Source of the DNA: Sphingopyxis lindanitolerans | GTDB taxonomy: Bacteria; Pseudomonadota; Alphaproteobacteria; Sphingomonadales; Sphingomonadaceae | Length of the DNA: 64,000 bases | Direction of reading: 5' to 3' | NCBI RefSeq assembly: GCF_002993885.1 | Contig: NZ_CM009578.1 | Coordinates: forward strand, 2,021,751 to 2,085,750 | Shown: piece by piece, positions 36,964 to 46,571 of the stretch | Layout: each line of letters opens with the position of its first letter | Numbering within the stretch: the stretch's first letter is position 1 | Program-made: the position numbers and the translations under genes | The notes under the pieces: generated by a model | Told to the model about the DNA's origin: nothing | Database searches by the model: none | Seen by the model: only the letters and a program-made list of their open reading frames with translations

Positions 36964-37736
36964 GCCTGTTCGACATGAGCGGCCAGGTCGCGCTGATCAC
37001 CGGATCGTCGCGCGGAATCGGCAAGGCGACCGCCGAGGCGATGGCCGAACAGGGCGCCAAGGTCGTGATTTCCAGCCGCAAGGCCGACGCCTGCGCCGCG
37101 ACCGCCGCCGAGATCAACGCCCGGTTCGGCGAGGGCACCGCGATCGCGGTCGCCGCGAACATCTCGTCGAAGGACGACCTCCAGAACCTCGTCAACGCAA
37201 CGCGCCGCGCCTTCGGCAAGATCACCGCACTCGTCTGCAACGCCGCGTCGAACCCCTATTACGGCCCCGGTCTCGGCATCGCCGACGAACAGTTTCGCAA
37301 GATCATGGACAATAATATCCTGTCCAACCACTGGCTGATCACGATGGTCGCGCCCGAAATGGTCGAGCGTGGCGAAGGATCGATCACGATCATCAGCTCG
37401 ATCGGCGGGCTCAAGGGATCGCCGATCATCGGCGCCTATTGCATCTCAAAGGCCGCCGACATGCAGATGGCGCGCAACTATGCGGTCGAGCTCGGGACCA
37501 GCGGCGTGCGCGTCAATTGCGTCGCACCCGGCCTGATCCGCACCGACATGGCGCGCGCTTTGTGGGAAAATCCCGAAAATCTGAAACGCTCGACCGCCGC
37601 CTCGACGCTGAAGCGCATCGGCGAGCCGCACGAGATCGCGGGCGCCGCGGTCTTCCTCGCCAGCAAGGCGGGGGCTTTCACCACCGGCCAGACCATCGTC
37701 TGCGATGGCGGCGCCACGATTTCGGGAGGCGCATGA
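36960..37736 (+). CDS. SDR family oxidoreductase
   Basis: A 258-residue classical SDR: TGSSRGIGKATAEAM (cofactor loop), ISSRKADA (NADP-like Arg), CNAASNPYYGP, SITIISSIGGLKGS (catalytic Ser) and YCISKAADM (Tyr-x3-Lys), with NCVAPGLIRTDMA. The wide spacing and NADP look fit 3-oxoacyl-ACP/CoA or other ketone reductases. ATGA couples it to the preceding phosphotransferase and to the next SDR. In this module it may remove or supply a hydroxyl group; this is not proven. Confidence 0.86.
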   Translation: MSLFDMSGQVALITGSSRGIGKATAEAMAEQGAKVVISSRKADACAATAAEINARFGEGTAIAVAANISSKDDLQNLVNATRRAFGKITALVCNAASNPYYGPGLGIADEQFRKIMDNNILSNHWLITMVAPEMVERGEGSITIISSIGGLKGSPIIGAYCISKAADMQMARNYAVELGTSGVRVNCVAPGLIRTDMARALWENPENLKRSTAASTLKRIGEPHEIAGAAVFLASKAGAFTTGQTIVCDGGATISGGA

Positions 37737-38539
37737 TGGGCGCATTGGACGGCAAGATCGCGATCATCACCGGCGCCGGTTCGGGAATCGGCCGCGCCAG
37801 CGCGCTGCGCTTCGCCGCCGAAGGGGCAAGGCTGGTCATCGGCGACAAGACAGCCGCGGTGCATGAAACCGCAAAGCTGGTGAAGGATGCGGGCGGCGAG
37901 GCCGTCGCGCTCGAGATCGACGCGGGGGTCGAGGCCGATGTCGCGAAGCTCGTCGCGACCGCGAAGGAAAGCTATGGCGGGCTCGACGTCGCCTTCGCCA
38001 ACGCCGGCATCATCGGCGACATGGGCGGCATCTTCGATTTCGATCCCGCTGCCTGGGCCGAGACGCTGCGCGTCAATCTGATCGGCCCGGCGCTGATGGT
38101 GAAACATGCGGGCAAAGCGATGGTCGATCAGGGCCGCGGCGGCGCCATCGTGCTGACCGCGAGCGTCGCGGGGATCAATTCGGGCGCCGGGCCGGGCGCC
38201 TATTCGGCTTCGAAGGCGGGGGTGATCAACCTCGCCAAGGTCGCGGCGCAGCAGCTTTCGACCAGCGGCGTGCGCGTCAACGCGGTCTGCCCCGGCCTCA
38301 CCGAAACCGGGATGACCAAGCCGACCTTCGACTATGCCAAGGCCAAGGAGGTCACCCACAAGCTCGGCCAGCTCAACCCCTTGCGCCGCGCCGCGCAGCC
38401 CGAGGAACTGGCGAACGTCGCGCTCTTCCTCGCGAGCGATCAGGCAAGCTATGTCAACGGACAGGCGATCGCGGTCGATGGCGGGCTTACCAGCTCGCAC
38501 CCCGTGACGCGCCAGTTGCTCGGCCAGACGTCGCACTAG
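37733..38539 (+). CDS. SDR family oxidoreductase
   Basis: A 268-residue SDR distinct from its neighbour: TGAGSGIGRASALRFA, IGDKTAAVHETA (Asp, NAD-type), ANAGIIGDMGGIF, IVLTASVAGINSGAG (Ser) and YSASKAGVINLAK (Tyr-x3-Lys). Two ATG codons lie in tandem at the start (ATGATG); the first overlaps the previous stop. The neighbour is NADP-like and this one NAD-like, so the pair may convert an alcohol and a ketone with opposite cofactor bias. Twelve bases separate it from the esterase gene. Confidence 0.86.
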   Translation: MMGALDGKIAIITGAGSGIGRASALRFAAEGARLVIGDKTAAVHETAKLVKDAGGEAVALEIDAGVEADVAKLVATAKESYGGLDVAFANAGIIGDMGGIFDFDPAAWAETLRVNLIGPALMVKHAGKAMVDQGRGGAIVLTASVAGINSGAGPGAYSASKAGVINLAKVAAQQLSTSGVRVNAVCPGLTETGMTKPTFDYAKAKEVTHKLGQLNPLRRAAQPEELANVALFLASDQASYVNGQAIAVDGGLTSSHPVTRQLLGQTSH

Positions 38540-38551
38540 AACGGAGACGAT

Positions 38552-39754
38552 ATGGGTCACGGTTTCGATACGGCGCGGCTGGACCGCATTCCCGCTTTTC
38601 TCGGCGCCAAATATGTCGATAGCGGCCGTCTGCCGCACGCCGCGACGCTCGTGTCGCGGCGCGGCGAGATCGCGCATCTGTCGTGCATCGGCGAGGCGCG
38701 GCCGGGCGCGGCGCTGAAAGAGGATGCGATTTTCCGCATCGCCAGCATGACCAAGCCGATCACCAGCATCGCCTTCATGATGCTGGTCGAGGAGGGTAAG
38801 GTCGCGCTATCCGATCCGCTGGTGAAATATTGCCCCGAATTCGAGGACACCGGCGTCTTCGTCGCGGGCGGCGGCCATATGCCCTTCCTGACGCGGCCGC
38901 CGGTGCGGCCGATCCTGATGGTCGACCTGCTTCGCCATACGTCGGGGCTCTCCTATGGCTTTCAGGAACGCACGCCGGTCGACGCCGCCTATCGCAAGAC
39001 CAAGATCGACGATTTCGACGCCGCTTTCACGATGGATAGCTTCATCGAAGGGCTGGCGAAGATTCCGCTCCAGTTCGATCCCGGCGCGCACTGGAATTAT
39101 TCGATGGCGACCGACGTGCTCGGCGCGGTGATCGAACGGATCGAGAGCAAGCCCTTTGCCCACGTCTTGCACGAACGCGTCTTCGGCCCGCTCGGCATGG
39201 TCGATACCGGCTTCAAGGTGCCCGCCGACCAGCAGCACCGGCTGACCGATGCCTATGCCTTTCACCCGAAGGACAAGATGCAGCCGTTCGACGGCGGCGA
39301 CCGCAGCCGCTGGGCGAAGGACAGGAGCTTCCATTCGGGCGGCGGCGGGCTCGCCTCGACGCTGAGCGACTATCACCGTTTCTGCCTGATGCTGCTCGGC
39401 GGCGGCAAATATGGTGACACGCGGATCATCAGCCGCAAGACGCTCGATCTGATGACGTCGAACCATCTCGTCGGCGGCGGCGACCTGACCCAGCACAGCG
39501 TCGGCATCTTTTCGGAAGACGAAAATGCCGGAGTCGGCTTCGGCCTCGGCTTCGCGGTGACGCTCGACCCGGCGGCGGCGGGCATTCCGGGCTCGGCGGG
39601 CGATTTTTATTGGGGCGGCATGTTCTCGACCGGCTTCTTCGTCGATCCGGTCGAAGAGATTTGCATGGTGTTCATGACCCAGCTCATGCCCTCCTCCACC
39701 TATCCCGTGCGGCGCGAGGTCAAGACGCTTGTCCACGCCGCGATCGACGATTGA
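38552..39754 (+). CDS. Serine hydrolase (class C beta-lactamase/EstB family)
   Basis: A 400-residue enzyme with [11 protein letters not shown] (catalytic Ser-x-x-Lys, about residue 64), [12 protein letters not shown] as the Tyr-x-Asn-like element (about residue 180) and [11 protein letters not shown] (WGG in place of KTG). This is the EstB-type esterase or beta-lactamase-like fold. No signal peptide is seen, so it acts in the cytoplasm. It belongs to the catabolic module and may open a lactone or ester. Such a step would supply 4-hydroxy acids if the module handles gamma-lactones; this is inference. Confidence 0.87.
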   Translation: MGHGFDTARLDRIPAFLGAKYVDSGRLPHAATLVSRRGEIAHLSCIGEARPGAALKEDAIFRIASMTKPITSIAFMMLVEEGKVALSDPLVKYCPEFEDTGVFVAGGGHMPFLTRPPVRPILMVDLLRHTSGLSYGFQERTPVDAAYRKTKIDDFDAAFTMDSFIEGLAKIPLQFDPGAHWNYSMATDVLGAVIERIESKPFAHVLHERVFGPLGMVDTGFKVPADQQHRLTDAYAFHPKDKMQPFDGGDRSRWAKDRSFHSGGGGLASTLSDYHRFCLMLLGGGKYGDTRIISRKTLDLMTSNHLVGGGDLTQHSVGIFSEDENAGVGFGLGFAVTLDPAAAGIPGSAGDFYWGGMFSTGFFVDPVEEICMVFMTQLMPSSTYPVRREVKTLVHAAIDD

Positions 39755-39778
39755 CCCATTAGACCAAGGAGTTCTCCC

Positions 39779-41812
39779 ATGTCCGAAGATACCCCCGTCA
39801 GCGTGACGATGCAGAAGGACGGCGATGTCGCCGTCATCATCGTCAACAATCCCCCGGTCAACGCGCTGAGCTGGCACGTCCGCCAGGGCCTCGCCGACCA
39901 TTTCGCCGCCGCGCTCGCCGATGACGGCGTCAAGGCGATCGTACTGCGCTGCGACGGCACCACCTTCATCGCCGGCGCCGACATCAGCGAATTCGGCAAG
40001 GCCCCGCGCGGTCCCGATTTCAACGCGGTGCTCAACACGATCGAGGCGGCGTCTAAGCCGGTGGTCGCCGCGATCCACGGCACCGCGCTCGGCGGCGGGC
40101 TCGAGACCGCGCTCGTCTGTCACTATCGCGTCGCGGTGCCCTCGGCCAAGCTCGGGGTGCCCGAAGTGAAGCTCGGCCTGCTGCCCGGCGCGGGCGGCAC
40201 CCAGCGCCTGCCGCGCGTCGTCGGGGTCGAAGCGGCAGCGACGATGACCTCGCTCGGCGAGCCGCTTCCCGCCGCCAAGGCAAAGGAACTCGGCCTCGTC
40301 GATGCCCTGGCGGGCGAGGACAGCCTCGCCGCCGATGCGATCGCCTTTGCGCGCGCCAAGATCGCCGACGGCCCGCGCCCGACGCGCGAACGCGCGGTGT
40401 TCGGCGATGTCGCGGTGATCGAACAGCTCAAGACCGCCAACGCCAAGCGCTGGCGCGGTTTCGAGGCGCCCTATGCCAATCTCGCCTGCGTCGAGGCGGC
40501 GACGCGGCTGCCGTTCGAGGAAGGCCTTGCCTTCGAGCGCCAGGAATTCATGAAGCTGATGATGGGCAGCCAGTCGGCGGCGCAGCGCCACATCTTCTTC
40601 GCCGAACGTCAGGCGGCGAAGATCGACGGCCTGCCTAAGGATATCAAGCTGCGCGACGTCAAGCATGTCGGCATCATCGGCGCCGGCACGATGGGCGGCG
40701 GCATCATGATGAACTTCCTCCAGAAGGGCTTTCGCTGCACGATCGTCGAGACGCAGCAGGATGCGCTCGACCGCGGGCTCGGCGTGGTGCGCAAGAATTA
40801 TGACGCCTCGGCCGCGAAAGGCCGCTTCAAGCCCGAGCAGGTCGACGCGATGATGGGCCTGATCACCCCATCGCTAAGCCTCGACGCGCTCGCCGACTGC
40901 GACCTGATCATCGAGGCGGTCTATGAAGATATGGCGGTCAAGAAGCAGATTTTCGGCAAGCTCGACCAGATCGCCAAGCCCGGCGCGATCCTCGCGTCGA
41001 ACACCTCCTATCTCGACGTCAACGAGATTGCGGCGTCGACCAGCCGTCCGGGCGACGTGCTCGGCATGCACTTCTTCTCGCCCGCCAATGTGATGAAGCT
41101 GCTCGAAGTCGTGCGCGGCGACAAGACCGCCGACGATGTACTGGCGACCGCGATGGCGATCGGCAAGAAGATCGGCAAGGTCGCGGTCGTCGCGGGCGTT
41201 TGCCATGGCTTCATCGGCAACCGCATGCTCGCGCCGCGCCAGATCGAGGCGCAGAAGCTGCTGCTCGAAGGCGCGACCCCGCAGCAGGTCGATAAGGTCC
41301 ACACCGATTTCGGCATGCCGATGGGGCCGTTCCAGATGAGCGACCTTGCGGGCGTCGATATCGGCTGGCACCGCGACCCCAATCGCATCGAAAGCATCCG
41401 CGACGCGCTGTGCGCCGAGGGCCGCTGGGGGCAAAAGAAGCAGGCGGGCTTCTATGACTATGACGAGAAGCGCACCCCCACGCCGAGCGCGCGGGTCGAG
41501 GAGATCATCGCCGAATTCCGCAAGAAGGCCGGGATCGAAAAGCGCGAGATCACCGATCAGGAGATCATCGAGCGCACCCTTTATCCGATGGTCAACGAAG
41601 GCGCGCTGATCCTCGCCGAAGGCAAGGCGCAGCGCGCGAGCGACATCGATGTCGTGTGGATCTATGGCTATGGCTGGCCGATCTATCGCGGCGGTCCGAT
41701 GTTCTGGGCCGGCATCGAAGGCACCGACAAGATCGCCGCTGCGCTGGAAAGCCATGGCTTCGAGGTGGCGCCGCTGCTCAAGGAAAAGGCCGCGGCGAAG
41801 GCAGGGTTCTGA
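39779..41812 (+). CDS. FadB/FadJ-like bifunctional enoyl-CoA hydratase/3-hydroxyacyl-CoA dehydrogenase
   Basis: A 677-residue enzyme with an N-terminal crotonase domain (about residues 15-190; [48 protein letters not shown]) and 3-hydroxyacyl-CoA dehydrogenase domains (about 295-600; [65 protein letters not shown]). It catalyses two successive steps of beta-oxidation. It is shorter than E. coli FadB. No thiolase gene is next to it, so the last step must be made elsewhere. GAGTTCTCCC precedes the ATG, and a strong terminator follows. Confidence 0.93.
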   Translation: MSEDTPVSVTMQKDGDVAVIIVNNPPVNALSWHVRQGLADHFAAALADDGVKAIVLRCDGTTFIAGADISEFGKAPRGPDFNAVLNTIEAASKPVVAAIHGTALGGGLETALVCHYRVAVPSAKLGVPEVKLGLLPGAGGTQRLPRVVGVEAAATMTSLGEPLPAAKAKELGLVDALAGEDSLAADAIAFARAKIADGPRPTRERAVFGDVAVIEQLKTANAKRWRGFEAPYANLACVEAATRLPFEEGLAFERQEFMKLMMGSQSAAQRHIFFAERQAAKIDGLPKDIKLRDVKHVGIIGAGTMGGGIMMNFLQKGFRCTIVETQQDALDRGLGVVRKNYDASAAKGRFKPEQVDAMMGLITPSLSLDALADCDLIIEAVYEDMAVKKQIFGKLDQIAKPGAILASNTSYLDVNEIAASTSRPGDVLGMHFFSPANVMKLLEVVRGDKTADDVLATAMAIGKKIGKVAVVAGVCHGFIGNRMLAPRQIEAQKLLLEGATPQQVDKVHTDFGMPMGPFQMSDLAGVDIGWHRDPNRIESIRDALCAEGRWGQKKQAGFYDYDEKRTPTPSARVEEIIAEFRKKAGIEKREITDQEIIERTLYPMVNEGALILAEGKAQRASDIDVVWIYGYGWPIYRGGPMFWAGIEGTDKIAAALESHGFEVAPLLKEKAAAKAGF

Positions 41813-41833
41813 TCCGCTAACCTGCCACACGCA

Positions 41834-41915
41834 TGTCCCCGCGAAGGCGGGGATCCATCTCCTGCCGGTTCAAAATGGCAGCAGCAGGAGATGGGCCCCT
41901 GCCTTCGCAGGGGCA
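41834..41915. repeat. REP-like inverted repeat (family A, copy 2)
   Basis: CCCCGCGAAGGCGGGG opens and CCCTGCCTTCGCAGGGG closes the element, with inner arms CATCTCCTGC...GCAGGAGATG around GGTTCAAAATGGCAGC. The core is nearly the same as in the copy at 7294-7373, about 34 kb away. Confidence 0.75.
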
Positions 41916-41934
41916 CGGCAGCTTATGAGACAGG

Positions 41935-41972
41935 AGGCCGTCTGTCCCACCCCGGGGCAGACGGCCTTTCTC
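41935..41972 (+). terminator. Intrinsic terminator after the FadB-like gene
   Basis: AGGCCGTCTG (41935-41944) and CAGACGGCCT (41958-41967) are perfect 10-bp arms with a 13-base loop, followed by a T-rich run TTTCTCTT. It terminates the catabolic operon and separates it from the small gene downstream. Confidence 0.8.
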
Positions 41973-42006
41973 TTGCCCTTCGCGCGCCGCACCCGTGAGG
42001 GAAATC

Positions 42007-42291
42007 TTGCGATTCAGGGTTAAAGCGGTGGCCATGGCCGCCGTTACGGCGATCATGCTCGCCATGCACCCGATCATCGCCCTGCTGCTTGCCGGAAGCG
42101 CTGTGTCGCCGCCCACCACGATGCCGCCGCAGGCGACCGCCGTCGCTGTCGCGCGGGCGCGTATCCTCGCGCCCGCCGAGGTGCGTCGCGTGGGCGACCG
42201 GCTGGAGATCACGACCGGCGAGCGCACGGCGCCGACGCAGGTGCATCAGGCTAAGCGCCGCGATGGCGGCGAGACCGCGGACTTTTACTGA
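42007..42291 (+). CDS. Small secreted or membrane-anchored hypothetical protein
   Basis: A 94-residue reading frame beginning at a TTG with GAGGGAAA at the right distance. It has a hydrophobic N-terminal helix (about residues 6-30, VKAVAMAAVTAIMLAMHPIIALLLAGSAVS), then a polar stretch with VAVARARILAPAEVRRVGDRLEITTGERTA. No family was recognised. Start choice and coding status are uncertain; the codon use fits the surrounding genome and no better frame is seen on either strand of this 585-base gap. Confidence 0.45.
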   Translation: MRFRVKAVAMAAVTAIMLAMHPIIALLLAGSAVSPPTTMPPQATAVAVARARILAPAEVRRVGDRLEITTGERTAPTQVHQAKRRDGGETADFY

Positions 42292-42301
42292 CCGTCAATT
42301 C

Positions 42302-42383
42302 CCGTTCGCATCGAGCGAAGTCGAGATGCCCCTCGGCCTTGCGCTATACCGATGGGTGTCTCGACTTCGCTCGACACGAACGG
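42302..42383. repeat. REP-like inverted repeat with 16-bp perfect arms
   Basis: TCGAGCGAAGTCGAGA (42311-42326) pairs exactly with 42359-42374, and outer CCGTTCG/CGAACGG arms add to it. The loop (CCGATGGGTGTC side) holds no gene. It is the spacer between the small gene and the mmsB stop. Confidence 0.8.
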
Positions 42384-42397
42384 AATGATGGGATGCG

Positions 42398-43273
42398 TCA
42401 GCCCTGCAATGTCTTGATGATCGCCGAAAAGTCGTGCCCGTCCTTGTCGGCCTCGACGAACGCCTCGTACAATTCGCGCGCTTTCGTCCCCATCGGGACA
42501 TCGGCAGCGACGCTCGCCGCCGCCTCCATCGCGAGGCGCAGATCCTTGAGCATCAGCGCCGCGGCGAACCCGCCCTTATAATCATTGTCGGCGGGGGTCG
42601 TCGGCCCGACACCGGGCAGCGGCGCGTAGCTGGTCAGCGACCAGCATTGGCCCGACGACACGCTGGCGATGTCGAAGAAGGTCTGCGGGTCGAGCCCGAG
42701 CTTCTGCGCGAGCGCGAGGCTTTCGCACGTCGCGATCATCGACGCGCCGAGCAGCATGTTGTTGCAGATCTTCGCCGCCTGCCCGGCGCCCGCGCCGCCC
42801 GCGTGGATCACCGCCTTGCCCATGACGGCCAGAATCGGCTGCCCGCGTGCGAAACCATCATCGGTGCCGCCGACCATGAAGGTCAGCGTGCCCGCATTGG
42901 CGGCGGCGATGCCGCCCGAGACCGGCGCATCGACCGCGACGAGACCCTTGGCGGTCGCCGCCTCGATGTTCGCGCGCGCGGTGGCGACGTCGATCGTCGA
43001 ACAGTCGAGAAGCAAAGTGCCCGGCGCGGCGTTGGGGAAGACATCGCTTTCATAAACGCCCGCGACATGCTTGCCTGCGGGGAGCATCGTCACGACGGCT
43101 TCGGCGCCCGCCACGGCTTCGGCCGCCGACGTGGCGCGCGCGCAGCCCGCCTCGACCGCGCGCGCCAGCGCCTCTTCGCTAAGATCGAAGGCACGCACCT
43201 CGTGCCCCGCCTTCGCAAGGTTCGCGGCCATCCCGCCGCCCATGTTGCCGAGTCCGATGAAAGCGATTATCAT
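42398..43273 (-). CDS. mmsB: 3-hydroxyisobutyrate dehydrogenase
   Basis: MmsB oxidises 3-hydroxyisobutyrate to methylmalonate semialdehyde in valine breakdown. The 291 residues show IAFIGLGNMGGGMAANLA (NAD site), DAPVSGGIAAANAGTL (substrate loop), GAGQAAKICNNMLL (catalytic Lys) and DYKGGFAAALMLKDLRLA. It is the last gene of a minus-strand valine operon. ATGA overlaps the stop of the small membrane-protein gene before it, so the two are translationally coupled. The start at MIIAFIG gives the normal family N terminus. Confidence 0.94.
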   Translation of the reverse strand: MIIAFIGLGNMGGGMAANLAKAGHEVRAFDLSEEALARAVEAGCARATSAAEAVAGAEAVVTMLPAGKHVAGVYESDVFPNAAPGTLLLDCSTIDVATARANIEAATAKGLVAVDAPVSGGIAAANAGTLTFMVGGTDDGFARGQPILAVMGKAVIHAGGAGAGQAAKICNNMLLGASMIATCESLALAQKLGLDPQTFFDIASVSSGQCWSLTSYAPLPGVGPTTPADNDYKGGFAAALMLKDLRLAMEAAASVAADVPMGTKARELYEAFVEADKDGHDFSAIIKTLQG

Positions 43274-43527
43274 AGCATTTCCAATTCGTTGAGAATTATA
43301 ACGGCGCCCAGAAGCGTGAAAAAAGAGCCGAAGACGAAGCCAAGAAGGGCTTGAAGATATTTGAGGAACCAATCGAGCTTTGTCGGAGGCAATGGTTCTT
43401 CACCTGTAAAGTTCAGGACCACCCCTTCCAGAATATTGATCGTTTCCTGTCGCCGGTATCGCCAATGATTCCATCCGACCCAAAAGAGCAGGACGCCCAT
43501 CGCCAAGGCGAGCAGCCCGGTTATCAC
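43270..43527 (-). CDS. Small two-helix membrane protein with lower GC, inside the valine operon
   Basis: An 85-residue protein with two membrane helices (about residues 2-20 and 55-78) and a polar middle ([43 protein letters not shown]). The GTG start overlaps the enoyl-CoA hydratase stop (GTGA) and the stop overlaps the mmsB ATG, so it is coupled on both sides. A longer GTG start four codons up is possible. The base composition is visibly lower in GC than its neighbours, suggesting later insertion. No family recognised and no role in valine catabolism is implied. Confidence 0.7.
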   Translation of the reverse strand: MITGLLALAMGVLLFWVGWNHWRYRRQETINILEGVVLNFTGEEPLPPTKLDWFLKYLQALLGFVFGSFFTLLGAVIILNELEML

Positions 43528-44306
43528 CGCCCTTTCCACACACCTTCACGTTTTTCGATGAAGGCGGCCATGCCTTCGGCCTTGTCCTCGGTCGCGGCGA
43601 GAATCTGGAACAGGCGGCGTTCGTAGATCAGTCCCTGGTCGAGCGATGTTTCGAACGCGGCGTTGATCATATCCTTGTTCACCATCGCAGCCATGGGGGG
43701 CATCGATGCGATGAGGGTCGCGGTCTTCACCGCTTCGTCAACCAGCGTCTCGTGCGCCACGACCCGCGCGACGAGACCCGAGCGTTCGGCTTCGGCGCCG
43801 TCCATCATCCGGCCGGTCAGGCACATTTCCATCGCCTTCGCCTTGCCGACCGCGCGGGTCAGCCGCTGCGAGCCGCCCATGCCCGGCGCGACGCCAAGCT
43901 TGATTTCGGGCTGGCCGAATTTCGCCTTCTCCGACGCGATGATGAAATCGGCCATCATCGCGAGTTCGCAGCCGCCGCCGAGCGCGAAACCGTTGACCGC
44001 GGCGATCCACGGCTTGCGGACCTTCTTCACGAAGTCGCTCGTCCATTTCGAGAAGAAATCCTCAAGGTAGAAATCGGCGGCGGGTTTGTCGGCCATTTCC
44101 TTGATGTCGGCGCCCGCGGCGAACGCCTTGTCGCCCGATCCGGTGAGGACGGCGCAGCGCTGGCCGGGGTCGGCCTCGAAGGCGGCGAAGGCCGCGATCA
44201 AATCGTCCAGCACGCCCGAGTTCAGCGCGTTGAGCGCCTGCGGGCGGTTCAATGTCACCAACGTGACGGCGCCGCGCGTTTCGACGAGGAGGGTTTCGTA
44301 GGTCAT
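43524..44306 (-). CDS. Enoyl-CoA hydratase (valine pathway)
   Basis: A 260-residue crotonase: [47 protein letters not shown] (two catalytic Glu region, GGGCEL), and [18 protein letters not shown]. In context it hydrates methacrylyl-CoA to 3-hydroxyisobutyryl-CoA. It lies between the HIBCH gene and mmsB, with a 76-base repeat-containing gap before it, and its stop overlaps the small membrane-protein start. Confidence 0.93.
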   Translation of the reverse strand: MTYETLLVETRGAVTLVTLNRPQALNALNSGVLDDLIAAFAAFEADPGQRCAVLTGSGDKAFAAGADIKEMADKPAADFYLEDFFSKWTSDFVKKVRKPWIAAVNGFALGGGCELAMMADFIIASEKAKFGQPEIKLGVAPGMGGSQRLTRAVGKAKAMEMCLTGRMMDGAEAERSGLVARVVAHETLVDEAVKTATLIASMPPMAAMVNKDMINAAFETSLDQGLIYERRLFQILAATEDKAEGMAAFIEKREGVWKGR

Positions 44307-44320
44307 TCGCTAGTCTCCTT

Positions 44321-44380
44321 CGTCATTCCGGCGAAGGCCGGAATCTCGACGGTGAGACCCCGGCCTTCGCCGGGGTGACG
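44321..44380. repeat. REP-like inverted repeat inside the valine operon
   Basis: CCGGCGAAGGCCGG (44328-44341) and its exact complement (44360-44373) form a 14-bp stem with GTCATT and GTGAC flanks. It lies between the HIBCH and enoyl-CoA hydratase genes and could affect mRNA stability. Confidence 0.75.
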
Positions 44381-44382
44381 GT

Positions 44383-45429
44383 TTAGGTTAGAGGGGTCCA
44401 TTGCTCATCATCAGGCAGCGGCACGAAGATCGCGTCGATCCAGGCGTCGGTGACGGCTTCGGGCGTCGGCGGATCCCATTGCGGGCTGTTGTCCTTGTCG
44501 ATGATCAGCGCGCGGACGCCTTCGAGGAAGTCGTGCATCTGGACGACGCGGGCACCGATCGCATATTCCTGGCGCATCTGCTCCGCAAAGTCGGTCATCG
44601 CGCCGCCTTCCTTGAGTTGGCGGAGTGCGACCTTGCAGGTTTGCGGGCTTTTGGTGCGCAGCGCATCAAGCTCCTTCCCCGCCCATTCGCCGCCATCGGC
44701 CTCGAGCGCGGCGAGGATGTCCTCATAGGTGTCGCTCGCGAACAGTCGGTTGATCTTGTCGATGCGGCTCGTGATCGCGGCCGGCGGTGCGGTCACCGAC
44801 AATTCGCCCAATATGCCGCCGATGCGGTCGGGGTGCGCGGCGATGCGCGCCTTCGCTTCGGCGAGGCGTTCGGACGGAAGGTAATGCGTCGCGAGCCCGA
44901 GCGCCAAACACTCCGCCCCGTCGAGCCGCGCCCCGGTGAGCGCAAGGAAGGCGCCGACGCGGCCCTCGAGGCGCGGCAGATACCAGCCGCCGCCGACGTC
45001 GGGGAACAGGCCAATCCCGGTTTCGGGCATCGCGAAGCGCGTATGGTCGGTCGCGACGCGATATTTCGCCGGCTGCGAAATCCCGACCCCGCCGCCCATG
45101 GTGATGCCGTCCATGAAGGCGGCAACGGGCTTCGCATAAGTGAAGAGCAGATGGTTGAGGCGATATTCGGTGTGGAAGAAGGCGCGCGCCTCCTTGCCGT
45201 CCTTCGCGCCGCTTTCCGCGAGCATGCGGATGTCGCCGCCGGCGCAGAAGCCGCGGCCCTCGCTATGGTCGATGATGACGGCCTCGACCGCGTCGTCGTC
45301 CTGCCATTGGACGAGCGCGGCGATCATCGCTTCGCACATGGCGAGGTTCAGCGCGTGGATCGCCTTGGGGCGGTTCAACGAAATGCGGCCGATGCGGCCT
45401 TCTTTCGCAATGATGACATCGTCCGTCAT
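44383..45429 (-). CDS. 3-hydroxyisobutyryl-CoA hydrolase (HIBCH-type)
   Basis: A 348-residue crotonase-superfamily hydrolase. It frees 3-hydroxyisobutyrate from CoA in valine degradation. The family pattern is GRGFCAGGDIRMLAE, AFMDGITMGGGVGISQPAKYRVA, FAMPETGIGLFPDVGGGWYLPRL, and a long C-terminal helical part. The ATGA overlap with the upstream ACAD stop indicates one transcript. Confidence 0.93.
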   Translation of the reverse strand: MTDDVIIAKEGRIGRISLNRPKAIHALNLAMCEAMIAALVQWQDDDAVEAVIIDHSEGRGFCAGGDIRMLAESGAKDGKEARAFFHTEYRLNHLLFTYAKPVAAFMDGITMGGGVGISQPAKYRVATDHTRFAMPETGIGLFPDVGGGWYLPRLEGRVGAFLALTGARLDGAECLALGLATHYLPSERLAEAKARIAAHPDRIGGILGELSVTAPPAAITSRIDKINRLFASDTYEDILAALEADGGEWAGKELDALRTKSPQTCKVALRQLKEGGAMTDFAEQMRQEYAIGARVVQMHDFLEGVRALIIDKDNSPQWDPPTPEAVTDAWIDAIFVPLPDDEQWTPLT

Positions 45430-46571
45430 TGGCGCAGCAAATCCCTTCCCACGATCATCCGCATCACCTGGTTGGTGCCCTCAAGGATCGAATGGACGCG
45501 CAGGTCGCGCCAGAAACGCTCGATCGGATAATCCTTCAAATAGCCGTAACCACCGAACAATTGCAGCGCGTCGTTGACGATCTTGCTGCCATTGTCGGTC
45601 GCGAGCCGCTTCGCCATCGCCGAAAAGCGCGACTTGTCGGGCGCGTTCGCGGTGACCTTTGCCGCCGCCATGTAAAGCAGCGCGCGCGCCGCCTCGAGGT
45701 CGGTCGCCATGTCGGCGAGCATGAACTGGGTGTTCTGGAAATCAGCGATCGGCTGCCCGAACTGCTGGCGGTCCCTGGTGTAGGCGACCGCCTCGTCGAG
45801 GCAGCGTTGCGCGCCGCCCAGCGAGCAGGCGCCGATATTGAGGCGGCCGCCGTCGAGCCCCGCCATCGCGAAGCGGAAGCCGTCGCCCTCGGCCCCGACG
45901 CGGTTTTCGACCGGCACTTTGACATTGTCGAAGATCACCTGCGCGGTCGGCGACGCGTTCCAGCCCAGCTTGCGCTCCTTGGCGCCAAAGCTGACGCCGG
46001 GCATGTCCTTGTCGATGACGAGGCAACTGATCCCCTTCGGACCCGGCTGGCCGGTACGCACCATCGTCACATAGATGTCGTTGACCCCGGCGCCCGAAAT
46101 GAACTGCTTGGTGCCGTTGACGACATAATGGTCGCCTTCCAGCTTCGCGCTGGTCTTGAGCGCCGCGGCGTCGGACCCCGATCCGGGTTCGGTCAGGCAA
46201 TAGCTCGCGATCTGGTCCATGGTGACGAGGCCGGGCAGGAATTTCGCCTTCACCTCGGCGCTGCCGAAGGTATCGATCATCCAGCTCGACATATTGTGGA
46301 TCGAGATGAAGGCGCTGGTCGCGGGACAGCCATAGGCCATCGCCTCCATGATCAGCGCGGCTTCGAGCCGGCCGAGGCCGATGCCGCCCGATTCCTCGCT
46401 GACATAGATGGATGCGAAGCCGAGTTCGGCCGCCGCCTTGATCGTCTCGCGCGGGAAAATCTGTTTCTCGTCCCATTCGGCCGCGTGCGGGGTGATCGCG
46501 TCGGCGGTGAATTTGCGCGCCATGTCCTGGATCGCAAGCTGGTCGTCGGTGAGTTGGAACTGGTCGGTCAT
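45426..46571 (-). CDS. Acyl-CoA dehydrogenase, probably isobutyryl-CoA dehydrogenase
   Basis: A 381-residue ACAD: FIPAEWDEKQ-like start (ITPHAAEWDEKQIFPRETIK), YCLTEPGSGSDAAALKTSAKLEGD, DRQQFGQPIADFQNTQF, LFGGYGYLKDYPIERFWRDLRVHSILEGTNQVMR with the catalytic Glu (ILEGT). It converts isobutyryl-CoA to methacrylyl-CoA, as the gene order suggests. It lies between the RidA-like gene (ATGA overlap) and the HIBCH gene (ATGA overlap). Confidence 0.93.
   Translation of the reverse strand: MTDQFQLTDDQLAIQDMARKFTADAITPHAAEWDEKQIFPRETIKAAAELGFASIYVSEESGGIGLGRLEAALIMEAMAYGCPATSAFISIHNMSSWMIDTFGSAEVKAKFLPGLVTMDQIASYCLTEPGSGSDAAALKTSAKLEGDHYVVNGTKQFISGAGVNDIYVTMVRTGQPGPKGISCLVIDKDMPGVSFGAKERKLGWNASPTAQVIFDNVKVPVENRVGAEGDGFRFAMAGLDGGRLNIGACSLGGAQRCLDEAVAYTRDRQQFGQPIADFQNTQFMLADMATDLEAARALLYMAAAKVTANAPDKSRFSAMAKRLATDNGSKIVNDALQLFGGYGYLKDYPIERFWRDLRVHSILEGTNQVMRMIVGRDLLRQ

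Noticed and set aside
41817..42246. Minus-strand frames in the gap after the FadB-like gene
   Set aside because: They run through a REP element and a terminator, have no ribosome site and a composition like antisense shadows.
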